Shown: positions 11,601-26,605 of the stretch, in pieces | Numbering within the stretch: the first letter of the stretch is position 1 | Layout: each line of letters opens with the position of its first letter | From: Crambe crambe | Lineage: Eukaryota; Porifera; Demospongiae; Poecilosclerida; Crambeidae | Reading direction: 5' to 3' | Assembly (NCBI GenBank): GCA_963924555.1 | Contig: OZ004583.1 | Location: forward strand, 6,772,582 to 6,836,581 | DNA length: 64,000 bases | Position numbers and translations under genes: made by a program | Notes under the pieces: model-generated | What the model saw: the letters and a program-made list of their open reading frames with translations, nothing else | What the model was told of the DNA's origin: nothing | Database searches by the model: none

Positions 11601-14600
11601 TTGGCCTATTTTTGACAAGTGAAATAATGAACATGACATATAGTACTCTTGTCATGCTAAAGTTTATGAATCCTTTATTCCTACGTAGGAGTTTACCCAT
11701 TTCAAGCTCGGGCAGTGGCTAGTTAATGTATTAAGCTTATTATTCATGATTATCATTAATATAATATCATAGTCCAGTGATTATCGTATACCTTTGGTGT
11801 CTCACTTTTATTACCACTTCCAGGTAACATTATCTTCACTTTATCAATAAGTACTCCTAGAGTTGTTTGTTTTTGGTTTCCACTCTCATCTGGTCTTTCA
11901 TCCTAAATAATCACAAGTAGAATAGATGGTCAGTAGCAACTTTCTACCATTCTATTCACTTAGACATCAAAACTGCTTATCAAAACTTTCACTTATAGAG
12001 CAATCTGACTGGTCACTTACATACTTATGAAATACATGATTATTCAAGTTAAATACATGTGAACGTTGTCTTCCTTTCATTGATATCTCAATTGAGATAT
12101 CCACATGACCAAAATGGAGCATGACATAGCATGTTTATGTGTTTATGTTTTTAGGTCAATTTGATGGTTTGTACGTCAAGTAGTGTTGCTAATTTTATGC
12201 ATACGACATTATGTGCATACCACAAATCATGCATAGATTGATGTTGTGAGTGGGAACTATTTCAAGCAACTCACCTCTTCAGCTGTTCCATTTTGAGTTG
12301 CCTCATAATCTGTGTTAGTGACATCTGTTGGATTGGGTGGGTCTTGGGATGTTTCCTGCATATAAAGGAATGTGATATTATGCTAGCTGTCATGATGATC
12401 AGCTCAAGCTCTATATCCTATATGAGGGAAAAGTGAAATGAAAAAGAAAAAAAAGAAAGTAGGGATGACCATTGCTCAAAAAGTAAGGAAACAAGGGTAG
12501 GGATGAAGGATGGAAATGGGATCAATCTTATCCAGCCAACAATCCCTACATATACGTCCATTACTACGCAATAATCTGAAGCTACCTGATGTATATGTAG
12601 GTGGATAAACAGAACAAAGAATTTCCATCCTTCATCCCTACCCTTGTTTGCATACTTTTTGAGCAATGGTCATCCCCTTGCGCATGTGTATTATTGAAAT
12701 AATGGTAGTTGAATACTGTGCTCCTTTTTCTTCGACTCTTTAGAGGATCAATGAGTAGAATTTGGAGTGGATTTATCCAGAAATACTTGAGTGCTTCGCA
12801 AGATATGGTTGTCTAAGAAGAATAATAACAATAGAGAAGAAGGATCCAGCGATTTACCTGCTTGCTATTATTCTGAATGATAAGCTCCCTCGTCCTGAAA
12901 CTTGGTCTGCACTTTGTAGTAGGCTCTAGTGATAATCATTCACAGTAGCTTTTGTCAAGTCTAAGTGGGGGAACTAGAATTTCTTTTATGCGGCATGCGC
13001 GTCATCCCTACATAGAGAGAGCTATCTTTCTCTCTGATACCCATAAAGCTACAACTTATGTGGAAGTAACTCCTGCCTTTTGTTTATCAATGATTCCTTG
13101 ATCTCTTCGTTCTTCTCTTCCACTCTCATCAGGTCTTTCATCCTATAATAATATTATAATAAGGACCAGTGTGAAAGATAAAACCTAATAGATGGTGCTA
13201 TAAGACATACAACAAACTTATAATCACAGAAATGTAAGTTATTTCGCTTTAATAGTTAATTACATAAAGAACTAGCTACTCCATGCAGCCTGTGCTTCAC
13301 ACCACTGTAGCTACCACTAGTAGTACTGCAAGAAAATATACACACAGACTATAGACACATACAGTATAAGTTTGATAACATAATACAAAACAAAAGTGTT
13401 TCATCAATGTTTAAGGGACCACACTCTAGCTTAGGAACCATGGCATGCACACTACAGTTAATACTATCATTGTTACCTTGGGTCCACTAAAAAAATCAAT
13501 CACTCCTGCCTTCACTTTATCAAATATTCCTGGTTCATCCTAAAATTAATAAAATAGTGTGATAGGTGCTAGCTATAAAAACAACCCATTTTTGGGTTGT
13601 TTTTGCTTGGGGTATTTTGGGTTGTTCAATACACTGTTGAAATTTAAGTTTTTTGTAATCAATGAAGGGTCTATGCTCATGTAGAATGTTAATGTCTCAA
13701 ATGATTCAATTTCTGTGAGTTACTTTTGTATGTGTCTCAGTGCCCTCTGGCATCTCAAATGTTCACTTCCATGCAAGGCCTGTAGTCTTTGATCTCATTG
13801 TTTCTGCCTTTCCTGATGTCTAGCTAATTAATTATCTGACATGACATGCACTGTAAAAAACTGTGTGTGATATTTACACACTGGTGGTGTGTCAATCACA
13901 CAATCTGTTACTTAACGCTAGTTGTGCCCAACACACTTGATCTAGTTGTTATATACACACATTAGTAAGTGTTCACAACACAATAATTATTATCCTTTGT
14001 GCCCTTCCATATATTTTAAAAGACCACAAATTAAAGATTTGTCATGAGAAGTTATTTTCCATCGTCATATAGCAATACCTTCTATAAAGGCTAGTATTAT
14101 TTTCTGGACCCATCAAATTGAAATGTAGTGACAACTATAATCTCTTCAGATCATTTCAATTGAACCCAGAGGTGATCGCCATATACTATAAAACAGCTGG
14201 CTAAATATTAAACTGTGGTATTGCTCATCACATGACATTTGACTAATCAGATGCCTCAAAAACTGCAATATAAAGATCAGTCTGTTAAGACAGCAGATGT
14301 GACAGTTGAGGGTGGAAATCAAATGTAATTCATACTTTCTACTTTTGCAAAAAAGTTCGAAAGGCAAAAATTTTATTGTAAAGCATCAGTCATTATAAAA
14401 GTAAACTTTGACTAAAACGTGTACCTTCAACTGTCACAGTCTGATACTATTCTGTGAATGAATTACATGTGATCGTCATACATTTCTTATAAAATAGGCT
14501 ACTGTTGACTTGGAAAGCTATTGTGCAGAAGTAACTGAACTGGCTCCAAGTTTAATGTTCATTGGACGACTTGGAAATGTCAGAGAAGTCTTTCTTGTTG

Positions 14601-17600
14601 CCGAAGGGAGCCTTATTTCCAAAGTTGAAGCAATTGAAGCACCCTTAGTTCTTCTTGCAGCATATTATTCCTATAATATGTCCTATCCACCAGGACTTGT
14701 CACTTTTTATACATTTCTTGAGTATATCATCTTAGAAAAGAAACCACAAATACTTGGTGGAACATTGTCTAACTTTATTACTCAACTGAGTGTAATTAAT
14801 TAGTTTGGAACTTTGGAACCAACTTGCTGATGCTTGTTATCTTTACTGTTATATCATTTTCTTTATGATCTTTATTAAATTTTACATGAAAATGAAAATA
14901 CACAATTATTGTGTGAACTGCACATTATGATCCTTTAACACAATAGTAGTGGTTGATATTACACAAGGTGCTGTGTGACCTGCACATATTATGTGTGTGC
15001 AGGTCACACACTTATGAACTAGTGTGCAATGAACACATAGAATGAGTGTGATATATGTGGCAAAAATTCCACACTCATTTCTCGTGTTCATATCACACAT
15101 TTTTTTACAGTGTGTGGTCGCTTCTGCTTTACTTTCTGGCTTATAGTCATTAATTTTTACAGCAAGTGAGCAAATATTTCTATAGGCAAATATTTCTATA
15201 GGCTTATATTCATTTGTACTGCAACTCCTTAGATTTTGCTGGTGAATAATGTAAGCAGCTGCATACATAAAAAGCTGTAATGCTTACCATAAAGCACTTG
15301 GATAAGCCTAGAGCCTACAATCCACAATCCACTTAGATAAGCCTAGCACCTACTATCCAGAGAGGCTGTAGAAATCAATAAAGCAATTACAATTGGAGCA
15401 TGCGCATTATTATGGACATGCAGGGAGCTACCATTGCATGACATGTACTTACATACTTACCTACATGTACGTATGCTATTGGAGTGTAGACCTATATTTC
15501 AATGAGTCATGACCTGAGAGTCAGCTCGCTCACCCCACTTGCTGGTTGAATTAGCTATCTAGCACAATTATGTAGCTACATGATAGCTATGCCCAGACTG
15601 AGTCTCCACAGTGCACCACTCTGAGAAACTGGGCATGAGAGGCTGAAATTTTTTTACTGTTAATAAGTAGCTAAATAAGTGAATGAATGAAGTGAGACAC
15701 AGATCAAGTTGTTTTTTTTTTAAGTGTACACATTAAAAAAAATACTGCTTGGATACCAGGGTCTAGTCTCGAACCCAGGCTTTGCTTTTTTCACAGGGTG
15801 GAGGAAAAGTGAAAGGGCATGCGTTTAATTAAATACATTAAAATTGCTTGCATGGTGAGTAATTATTAAAACGTATGTAGCAGTGCATTCTATCAGCTTA
15901 GCTAGCTAGGTGATCCATATTACCATCCCTCTCTAGCTAAGCTTATGGTCAAAAACAAAAGGTAAGACTTGACTCTTCTCGTCTAACCAGTTGGTAGTGA
16001 CACAAACATATCACTTCAAACAGAGAGTGAGGTGAGTTGAACCTAACACAGAAACAGCAAAGCAACAGAACAATAGAACAGTCCTAGGTCTGCCTTTAGA
16101 TCAGCTAGTTGGCAGACCTTTGGTTTCATGCAAGAACAGTTTTTAAAAATGCTGACTCAACTCTCAAAATTACAATGATGTAATTCTTATTACGATTTCT
16201 GTAACAGATGTGCAATTGTACATGAAAATTTAGCGAGTTGATCCCATTGATTATTCGGATGAAGCACATGTGCATGCAATTTAATACCAGGCCCTTTCGC
16301 TTTTCCTCTGCCTTGCAAAAAAAAAAAGGGGGGGCCTGGGTACGAGGCTAACCATAGAGTTGAGCTACCCAGCTACCCCTTTCATGTACTACTGCACAAG
16401 CTCAAATCAAATTTGAATATATTAGAAATTTGATTTGATTTTCACAAGTATAGAATAGATGGTCAGTAGCAACTTTCTATTCACTTAGACATCAAAATTG
16501 CTTATCAAAACTTTCACTTATAGAGCAATCTGATTGGTCACTTACATACTTATGAAATACATGATGCATTCTGATTATTCAAGTTAAATACATGTGAACG
16601 CTGTCTTCCTTTCATTGATATTTCAATTGCCAAAATGGAGCATGACATAGCATGTTTATGTTTTTAGGTCAATTTGATGGTTTGTACGTTGAGTAGTGTT
16701 GCTAATTTTATGCATACAACATTATGTGCATACCACTAATCATGCATAGATTGATGTTGTGATTGGGAACTATTTCAAGCAACTCACCTCTTCAGTTGTT
16801 CCACTTTGAGTTGCCTCAACTTCTGTGTTAGTGACATCTGTCAGATTGGGTGGATCATGGGACATTTTCTGCATAAAAAGAAATGTAATATTATGTTAGC
16901 TATCATGATGATCAGCTCAATCCTATATGAGGGAAAAGTGAAATGAAAAAAAAAATATGTAGGGATGACTATTGCTCAAAAAGTAAGGAAACAAGGGTAG
17001 GGATGAAGGATGGAAATGGGATCAATGTATATCCAGCCAACAATCCCCACATAATTATACGTCCATTACTACACAATAATCTGAAGCTACCCGACGTATA
17101 TGTAGGTGGAGGATATACAGAACAAAGAATTTCCATCCTTCATCCCTACCCTTGTTTGCTTAGCAATGGTCATCCCTACATTTTTTCTTTCATTTTCATG
17201 GAAATATTTTTTCCCTCACTTTTTTCCCCTCTCTTTATGGTTTTGTGTATGTATGCATAAATGCAATCTTCTATGTGCATGCAGGGAGAGATGAAAGAAG
17301 TTTCTTTAGTATGTATAGTTCAATGTTTTTTATCGGCGAGTTAAGGCTTAAAGTGTTGAGCTATACTTGGAGGTCCAGGATGCAGATGAATCTGAAAATA
17401 GAGTCTACCAGTAGATGGATCGGATCTAAAAATCCCCAAGTTGATCAGTAGTCTATGATCTAGCACTACAGCTAGAGCTGAGTAATATTATAATTTGGAT
17501 ATTTAAGATTCAAGATTTATTGGTTTTGAAGCCCAAGGGCACAACCAAATGCACAGATACATAAATAGATAGCTAGATTTATTAGGTCTGAAATGTCAAC

Positions 17601-20600
17601 ATTGTCAGCAGTTAATATGTTGAGAATCATGTTCTCATCAGTGAAAGTGGAGTGATTCCTGATAAAGTGGTGGAAGTAAGGTGGCTTGAGGTCAGTTACA
17701 TCACAATGATGTACACAACTATTACAACTATCACTACTTCACTCCCATGCATGACAGGCTAAGATGAGATATAAAGGGAGTGAAGTAGAAATAGTTAGCG
17801 CATAGTTGGTGATGGGTAAGGGGTTACAACTTTTTTGAACCGCACACAGCCATCCCTACTTTTCTTTTTTATTTAGAATAAATATTTTCCCCCTTTACTT
17901 GTTCATCATCTTTTTTGATGTAATGCTGCATTATTTTATTACAGGCAACTGGATGCTGTGATCCTGCTCATTATAGGCAATTGGATGCTGTGATCCTGCT
18001 ATATTATTTTGCGACTGGATGCTGTGATCCCGCTCTATTATTTCATTATAGGCAACTGGATGCTGTGATCCTGCTATCAAAAGTTAAAGTTCATGTATTG
18101 TAGCTATGTAGTTCACTGGAGGTTTCATCATAATATTGTTTGAGCCGAAATGAGTCTGATCTAATGCTGTCTATACGCCATTTTCATCTGGTTATCATTA
18201 TAATCATTAAACAACTTATTTCAGAAATGGTTCATTCAAATGCTATAATTCTTATACCAATCTACTCAGAAATGACTGCACTACACTTTAACTCGACATG
18301 TTCAAGAATAGCACATCATTTTCAGCTTTCAACCTACAACAAGGCAAACATTTTTATGCCCCGCCCCGTACACGTGATTCTTGGACTTTGACCTCACAAC
18401 TAACTAGTGAATCTGTCATTAGCTTTATCTCTTGATGTTGGTCTCTCGATGCTCAGAGCGTAAACCCTAGGCACTAGTCTGGTTATGAATCAACCCTTGA
18501 TGCAACAGTATATCAGGTACATATCAGTAAAGGCCTTAAAAATTATATACAAAATTAGATCAATGGCAATCTTATTATAAACTGATTTTAGAAGTTGATG
18601 TAAAATTGTTCTCTGCTCTTCATACTTGAGTCCTAGCACATTGAAGGTGTTCTGTCTTCAAGTTAGGAGTTGCTGACTGCAGGAGGTAAGTATTCTAGAG
18701 TTATGAAAGAAATATTAAGTACTACTCTAATAGAACATCCATGCCATCCCTACTTAGAGAGTACTATCGTACTCTCTGATATTGTATGAGCTGAACTGGA
18801 AGGACTAACGCTATCTATAGTTTATATAATAAGACTAATTTCGTATATAATTTTTAAGGCCTTTACTGATATGCTGTTGCATCAAGGCTTGATTCATAAC
18901 CAGACTAGTGCCTAGGGTTTGCATCGAGAGACCATCAATAGACCAACATCAAGAGAGAAAGCTAATGACAGATTCGCTACTCAGTTGCGAGGTCAAGGTC
19001 CAAGAATCAGGTGTACGGGGCGGGGCATAAAAATGTCTGCCATGTTGTAGGTTGAAAGCTAGCAAATTGGAAAATGACGTGTTATTTTTGAACATGTCGA
19101 GTTATAGCGCAGTCAATTTTGAGTATAGTGTGGTATAAAAATTATATGAACCATTTCTGAAGAAAGTTGTTAGATGATGATGATGAACGACCAGATGAAA
19201 ATGGCAATTTAGAAGTTGTTGTAAAATGATACTGCTTTGTCTTCTGCTCTTCATACTTGAATCCTAGCACATTGAAGGTGTTCTGTTTTCAAGTTAGGAG
19301 TTGCTGAGTGTAGGAGGGAAGTATACGGGAGTTATGAAAGAAAATACTAAGTATTAGTCCAATGGGACAATCCGTACTATCGTACTCACTGATTATAGAA
19401 GGGTCAGGGTGAAAGATACAACCTGCTATAAGCAATACAAACTTATAACTTTTGGTAGCTTATTAATCATAATAAGTTAATATCTCTTTAATAGTTACAT
19501 AAAGAACTAGCTACTCCATGCAGCCTGTGCTTCACACCACTGAGATCTTGTGTTTTGGCTTATAATGCTGGAAAAACTACATAGCTGTGGATACATGGTC
19601 TATGAATTAAGTTTGCATACCAAATATTAATTTTATATGTCAAGAAGTGCCTAGAAATGAAGTAGGCAAGTAAAGTTATTGTGGTTGAGAGGTTCTGCTC
19701 AATTTGAGTAGCTCACCTTCGGGGGTTTCTCAGTGGTTTCATTTTGAGTTTCTGTCTTAGAATGAGAATCATCAGGTATGTTAGTGACATCTGTTGAATT
19801 GGGTGGGTCATGGGATGTTTCCTGCATAAAAAGAAATGTGATATATCATGCTAGCTATCATAATCTGATCATATCATTATGCTAAAGGGTCCCACAAGGC
19901 AATATTGATTGATCAGCTTTAGCTCTCTATCCTGTAGCTACCACTAATGAGAATAGCAGCTAATACTGCAAGAAAATATACACACAGACTATAGACACAT
20001 GCAGTATAAGTTTGATAACATAATACAAAACAAAAGTGTTTCATCAATGTTTGAGGAACACGCTCTAGCTTAGGAACCATGAACACTACAGTTAATACTT
20101 TTAAAAATTATCATCATTACCTTGGGTGCCTCACTAAAAATATGATCAATCGCTCCAGCAACTCTAGTAACTCCTGCCTTCACTTTATCAAGTACTCCTG
20201 GTTCATCCTAAAATAATAAAATAGTGTGATTAGTGTGTACCAGAAACTTGAGATGGTGCTAGCTATAAGCCATACTAGCTTATTAACATAATTTTATTTT
20301 CTTTATACATAAAGAGCTACTCCACTCATGTTCTTTGGTTCCAAAGTTTACAAAGTTTGGCTCTAAAGTTTGACGATGCTGGGATAGCTATACATACATT
20401 TATACAATAATTAAGTTTGCATACAATTTCTGTATGTTGAGAAGTGTCTAGACGTATAGCGCAAAATTTTCGTGGTTTTGCATTAATATTGAGGTGTGAA
20501 CCATATAAATTTCCTTATTCTCATGTATTATTTCTTCAAAATCATGAAATCCACAAAAAATTTATCCACGAAAATATCGCTCTATATGGTAGGCAAGTAG

Positions 20601-23600
20601 CTAATATTATTACCAGGTATTATGGACTGCTTGGTCATCATGAAAAGAGGGCTCGATCCCAATGTTCACACACTGATATACATAGGTACACTTAATGATA
20701 CCTCCTTACCTGTATAAGCTCTCTACACTCATTGCCTGGATCTTGAAGTACACCTTCATTCGAATTCTGTTGAGGCTCTTTATGATCAAGAGCTGCACCT
20801 TTATTCTATAACAATAATATCAATACAGTGAGGATCATTCACTCCTGTGTGGTAATAAACTATGTAGCCATTGGTTCTATATTCCTATAGAATGATCCAT
20901 GATAAGTTTAATAATTTGTGACTGCAATGTTCATCATCATCATTATTAATGTCATTATCATTACGTCATTGATTTATGAACATCATCATGATTCATGCTA
21001 GCACATGTACCACATGTTTTTAGTATCTTCACTGATCGGAGCCCTTTAGACACAATAACTGGCAATAAGGATTAGAAAGTGGTGAAAGAAGACTTCTTTA
21101 GTGAACTATGGCAGTAAGAATCAATAGGTGATCCAAGCTTTCTCAGCCAGAGGTGGAAGAATTGGACAAAACGATTTCAGACTTACATAGTCGCCATGAA
21201 TATAACAAATGCCACTCAAAAACAAACACTTCTCTTATATCAAGCTGGACAGTCAACACAGGAAATATTTGAGACACTTTCAGAGCCTGAAACAGTACCT
21301 GAAGGACCAACTGTCCGATATAGCTATGACTACGTATTTTTCACCAAATAAGAATGTGGAATATTTCAATTTCGCCAGGCAGTTCAGTTCAAAGATGAGA
21401 CAGTGGACCAGTTGCCACTCGCACTGTGAGTTTGCCAACGTACAAAATTGCCGTTTGAGAAAGGTTGCTCTACGAGATGTTCTCAGTCTTACAGATTGAA
21501 CTATTATCCAAGGCTCACACCCTAGAGCTAAGTGAATCACAAGCAGCTGGAATGGAGATGTCATTGCCAAAAGGATCTGCAGAATCAGTAAACCAAAGAA
21601 ACGAATGCCAATACCAACCTCACTACGTCAGAGAGAAATATCATTAGCTCACAAAGGTCACCAGGGATTAGTCAAAACAAAAAAACTACGACAGAAAGTT
21701 TTCCAAGATGATGTAAAAAAGATGATTGATGAAATATATTCCATGTCAAGCAAATGGATGAGACAACCGACCTGACCCTCTGCAGATGTCCCCCCTACCA
21801 CCAGAGCCATGGCACACTATCCATGTTGACTTCTGCGGTCCATTTCCTACTGGTGAGTATTTTTGTTGCAATAGACCCTTACTCTCGTTTTCCAGAAGTA
21901 GAGGTTGTACACTCAACATCAGTAAGGACAATAATTCCAAAAATGGACAGAATTTTTGCAACCTATGGTGTTACGAAGTGACAATGGCCCCCCCATTTTC
22001 AAGTGAAGAGCATTTATGCTAGAAAATGGCATGGAACATCGGAGAATAACACCATAATGGCCACAGGCTAAGTCTGAAGTGGAGAACTTCATGAAGCCGA
22101 TAATAAAAGCCATCTGATGCAGAAGGTCGAAATTGGAGGAACAATTTTTTGTTAATTTATCGAGCAACACCTCATTGTACAACTGGATTTTCCCCTGCAC
22201 AATTTTTGTTCAACCGACAGATCAACACGAAACTTCCACAGATGGTGAAGGAAAGTAGTCAGTCAGGAGCGGGTTATGAGGTACAAATCAATGATGACCG
22301 TGCTAAAGAAAAGATGAAGGAACATGCAGATCAGAAGCCCTAAATATGCAAGTGGGAGATTCTGTTCTGATCAAATAAAGGAAGCAAAAAAACAAATTTT
22401 TGACATATTTCGATCCAATTCTGTTCGTGATAGTTCAAAAGAAGGGAACAATGTTGACTGCTATCCAAAATGGAAAGTATGTATGCAGTGTAACCTCGAT
22501 TATCTGCACCTCGTTTATCTGGAACCTGTTTATCCGGATTAGGAAATAGTGATTAATACATGCACTACATGCATGTGTAATGGATTTTAAAGTTATTTTC
22601 TGAGAGTGCTTTGCACAGGCACATAATTAGCAACTGCATAACAACAAGCTACACTGTTTAAGCTGTTAGTACTAGCTTTTTAAAAATTCCAAACAGCCAA
22701 CATAACCTCAACACTATCATTTTAATACTATTTCACTTATCCGGACTAATTCACTTATCCGGCAGCCTGGAAAAAATGCTTGGACAAAGGTGTCCGGATA
22801 ACCGAGGTTCGACTGTACTTGCAATGTTTAAAATCTCAAGCAGATGTCTCAGCTCCCCTTGAGGATGAAGATGACATCTCTGAAGATGATCATCCTGTAA
22901 CTCCAACAGTCAATACACTTACTCCACCAGAAAACCCTGCTAATGCACTATCCAAGTCGAGATCGCAGGTCTGTCAGACGTTTTGAAGAGAATGCTCGTG
23001 ATACTTTACTTACTTACTTAGTTATTGTTATTTGTGTTTTCTCTTCTGTTTGTATGCATTCTTAATTCAAAGGAAGAGGGAGAATGCAATGTTCATCATC
23101 ATCATTATTATTACAGTATTACCGTATAGCCGGAAATATTGATGAAGATTTTAATTGACGCTAAGCATCATATCGCTAAAAATAAACCATCAAAAAGTTG
23201 CATGGTTCACTATATGTACACATGCGCATGTTGCATGCCATTTATTGCATACCACTACATGGCAGCTACCATACTATATGTCTTTGCTGAAGTATATTCT
23301 ACCGAAGGATAATCCAGTCCTGAATCCAGTCCTGCCTGATAAAGACGTATCCCGTGAAGATTTAAAGCTTGTTGGAGAGAAAGTCAAAGAATGTTTGGAA
23401 AGTGATAGGCCTCCCTGGGGTAAATCAGAGGAGTAGCGCCTTGAACCTGTGATAGTGCAAAGCCATCACTGTAAAGAAAGAGAGAACAAGTGGCTGAAAT
23501 TCTTTGAGGGATGCGTCCAACGATTGCAGCCGTCTTAAGAACAGCAACAGCATAAGGATTGTTACTGTTTTCAGTCTCTCTTACAGGAGAACTTGAAAGT

Positions 23601-26570
23601 ATCCATGCTAAATCAATGACAGCTAGCTAGCTGTACACAGCATGCATGCGCAACGCACACGCATTATGTATAGCTAGCTACTGCTTAAAGATAAATTTAG
23701 GAAAAGGAGGAAAAAATTCTCTTTTCTTCAGAGGTATAATCATACCTGCCATTCATAACTTCTGATGTTACATTGACTTGGAATTAATGTACGTAGCTTT
23801 AACAGGTGTACCTAATGATAGTGCTCCTTTTTCATGAATCAATCAATCACCTATATATGTCTCTGAACTCATTAGTATGTGGACTCTGGACAGCTATGTG
23901 TATTGAAACTATGCTCACATGAGATTAGTGGTAGCCAAACCTTATAGCCAAAGCATATATAGCTCCAATCCTTACTTACGTATGAAAGGTAAAGTAAATT
24001 ACACAGTATACACTGATAGTACCTGTTCAGTGATTTGAGGTGGTTTACCACCTGATCCATTTATTTTTTGGTTCTGGCTGTCCTTCTCAATTATTACAAA
24101 TTCTTCCGGAGTACCTTCTTTCTACAATTAAAAGGAAGTTATAGTTAATAGATGCAGTTTTACAATAAAACCTAATGTTGGGGTCCATGGTAGGTTGGTA
24201 TACCAGTGCTACAGGTATAGTAATAAACTACCATTCTACACGCATCTGTCAACCTTGTTGGTGTTTATACAGTCTCTATCAGAGAGTGTGCTAGCACTCT
24301 CTATATAGGGTTGACCTATAAATCTGTACTATTTTCCAGTCTCCAGGTCCACTTCCCACATGACTAAGCACTAAGCCTGGTAGTTCACTTAGAAAAAGCT
24401 ACTCACATTCTAGCTATAGTCTACTACTATTATTGTCTTAAACATTGAACTTTCAATTAATTGCAGCGAGCGAGCGCAGCGAGTGAGCTGACTCTCAGGT
24501 CATGACTCATTGAAATTTTAAAGGTCTACACTCCAAAATGCCTCAGGCATACAGTACAGTACTTACATGTCCCAAAATAGTAGCGCTGTGCGTGTGCATA
24601 ATGCGCATGCTCCAATTAATCAAGCTAGATTGTTTTCTACAGCCTTTTGTCATAGAGGCTCTAGTAAGTGGATTGTAGGCGCTTGTTATCTAAGTGCTTG
24701 TGGTAAGTATTTACAACTTTCTATGTATGGAGCTTCCCGGTTGGAACCACAACTTACATGACTCTTGTCTCTGACAGCAAGCACTGGAGCCTACTTGCTC
24801 ACTGTCAAATGCTGCACATTGCTACATGTATAGTAGTAGTTGTAGAGGCTCTAGCCTGGTACTTTGTTACATAAATCTTCTAAAGAGTTGTTGCTTGCTC
24901 ACTCGCTGTCAAAATTAATAATGTATCAAAAAGTGAATTGTAGGCGCTTGGCTTATCTAAGTGCTTGTGGTAAGTATTTACAGCTTTTAATGTGGTGGAG
25001 CTTTCTGGTTGGAACCACCACTTAATTACATGACTCTTGTCTCTGACGCAATATCAAGCACTGGAGCCTATCATGCTCACTTGCTCACTGTCTAAACTAA
25101 ACAGCAAAGAGTTGTAGCACTAAAGAATACTTGCTTGCTCGCTCGCTGCCAACTGAATGTTGAACATTGCCCTAGTTACTAAGAGATGTGTGAGTACAGT
25201 GGAACCCCTAAATGTGGACTCCCTGAAATGCAAAAACCTCGACACTTTTTCTTGTCCCAACACAATATAAATGTGTATAATTTAACCTCTGAAATAGGGA
25301 CACCTCTCTAATCAGGACACTTTTTGCTGGTCCCAAAGGTGTCCGCATTTAGAGGTTCTTACATACACACCTGAAAGAAGGCAACACTGTCCTGTATCTA
25401 AAGCTCTAATTACTTGCTATACTGACTTCTTGAGTCTTAGCTGACCAAGGGGTTACCCTTGATAGTTCTGTCAAGCTAGCTATATAGCTACTTACTTTAC
25501 TTCTGTGCATCAAAAAAAAATGCTTTTAATAATCATTGCTTCTGCTATCAAAAGTAGAAAAAATAATGTAGATGTATATAGGGATGATCATTATAAACAA
25601 GTTAGTCTTTTAAAAGACTAGGAATGCCTCGGCACAACTTGAGTGCAACCGTTATTATTATTATTAAACTTTCTAAGTAGTGCACACTGAGCAATATGGC
25701 TCATTGTAGTAAGGTGGTATTTACACAGCTAGTATTCTTGTTGTTCAACGCTTTCGAACTGCCGTTTTGAATGGTTATTCTCACGCATAGCTTGATTGAA
25801 GTATGTGTACTGGATTCTTTCATTGTTTCAGTGGAAGCCTCAAAGTCATAGTTCTGAGATTCTCCTTCACCATGGCTCTCTCTTTGGCACTTCAAACGAT
25901 CACTAGTTTGTGTACACTGCAATCTCTGTTGTTTTTGTTCATTGCTGTTGTTTAGTCAGTTCTCTGCATGTCATAATGGGCTTGATTTGTAGCCAAGAAG
26001 CATCAGCACTCTCTTCAGTGTAGAGTTACTGTGTAGTGCTGCGAGCCTGAGCCTGAGTCTGTCTGTTTGTTTGTCCTTATAGAGCTTGTGTTGGATAGCT
26101 AGCTAAAGCAGCTAATGCACATGCTCAATACGCATCATCATTGTTCATTGAACGTGCTACTAATAAGATGTACATACCATGCCATATAGTTGCCTTTGGC
26201 ACTGAGAGTGCCGAGGCAAAAAGTGAAGGTTCAAGGATGAAGTTAAGGATGAAGTTGAATCTCGGGGTACAGTCACAAGGTGTGCCCACATTTGACTTCG
26301 ATCCTTGTTCCTTCACTCTTTAATATGGTCATCCCTATAATTATGAGCGCAAAAACTAAATAAAAAGTGAAGTAGGGATAGCCATAAATTTAGCTGCATT
26401 ATTACTATTCCTATCACTCCTAGCCCTCCTAATTTCAATAACCACACCTATATCACCCAACTTGAATCCCTACTTCACTTCCCCTTCAGCAACAGGTGAG
26501 TCAAGTAACCCCTTACCCGTACCCATCATCAAACTCAAGAACCATTACTAAACCACTATCCCTACTTCAC

Positions 26571-26605
<35 letters not shown>

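Noticed and set aside
21180-22470. Integrase fragments as a working host gene
   Set aside because: Multiple frameshifts and stops; adjacent MITE; antisense to the host gene.
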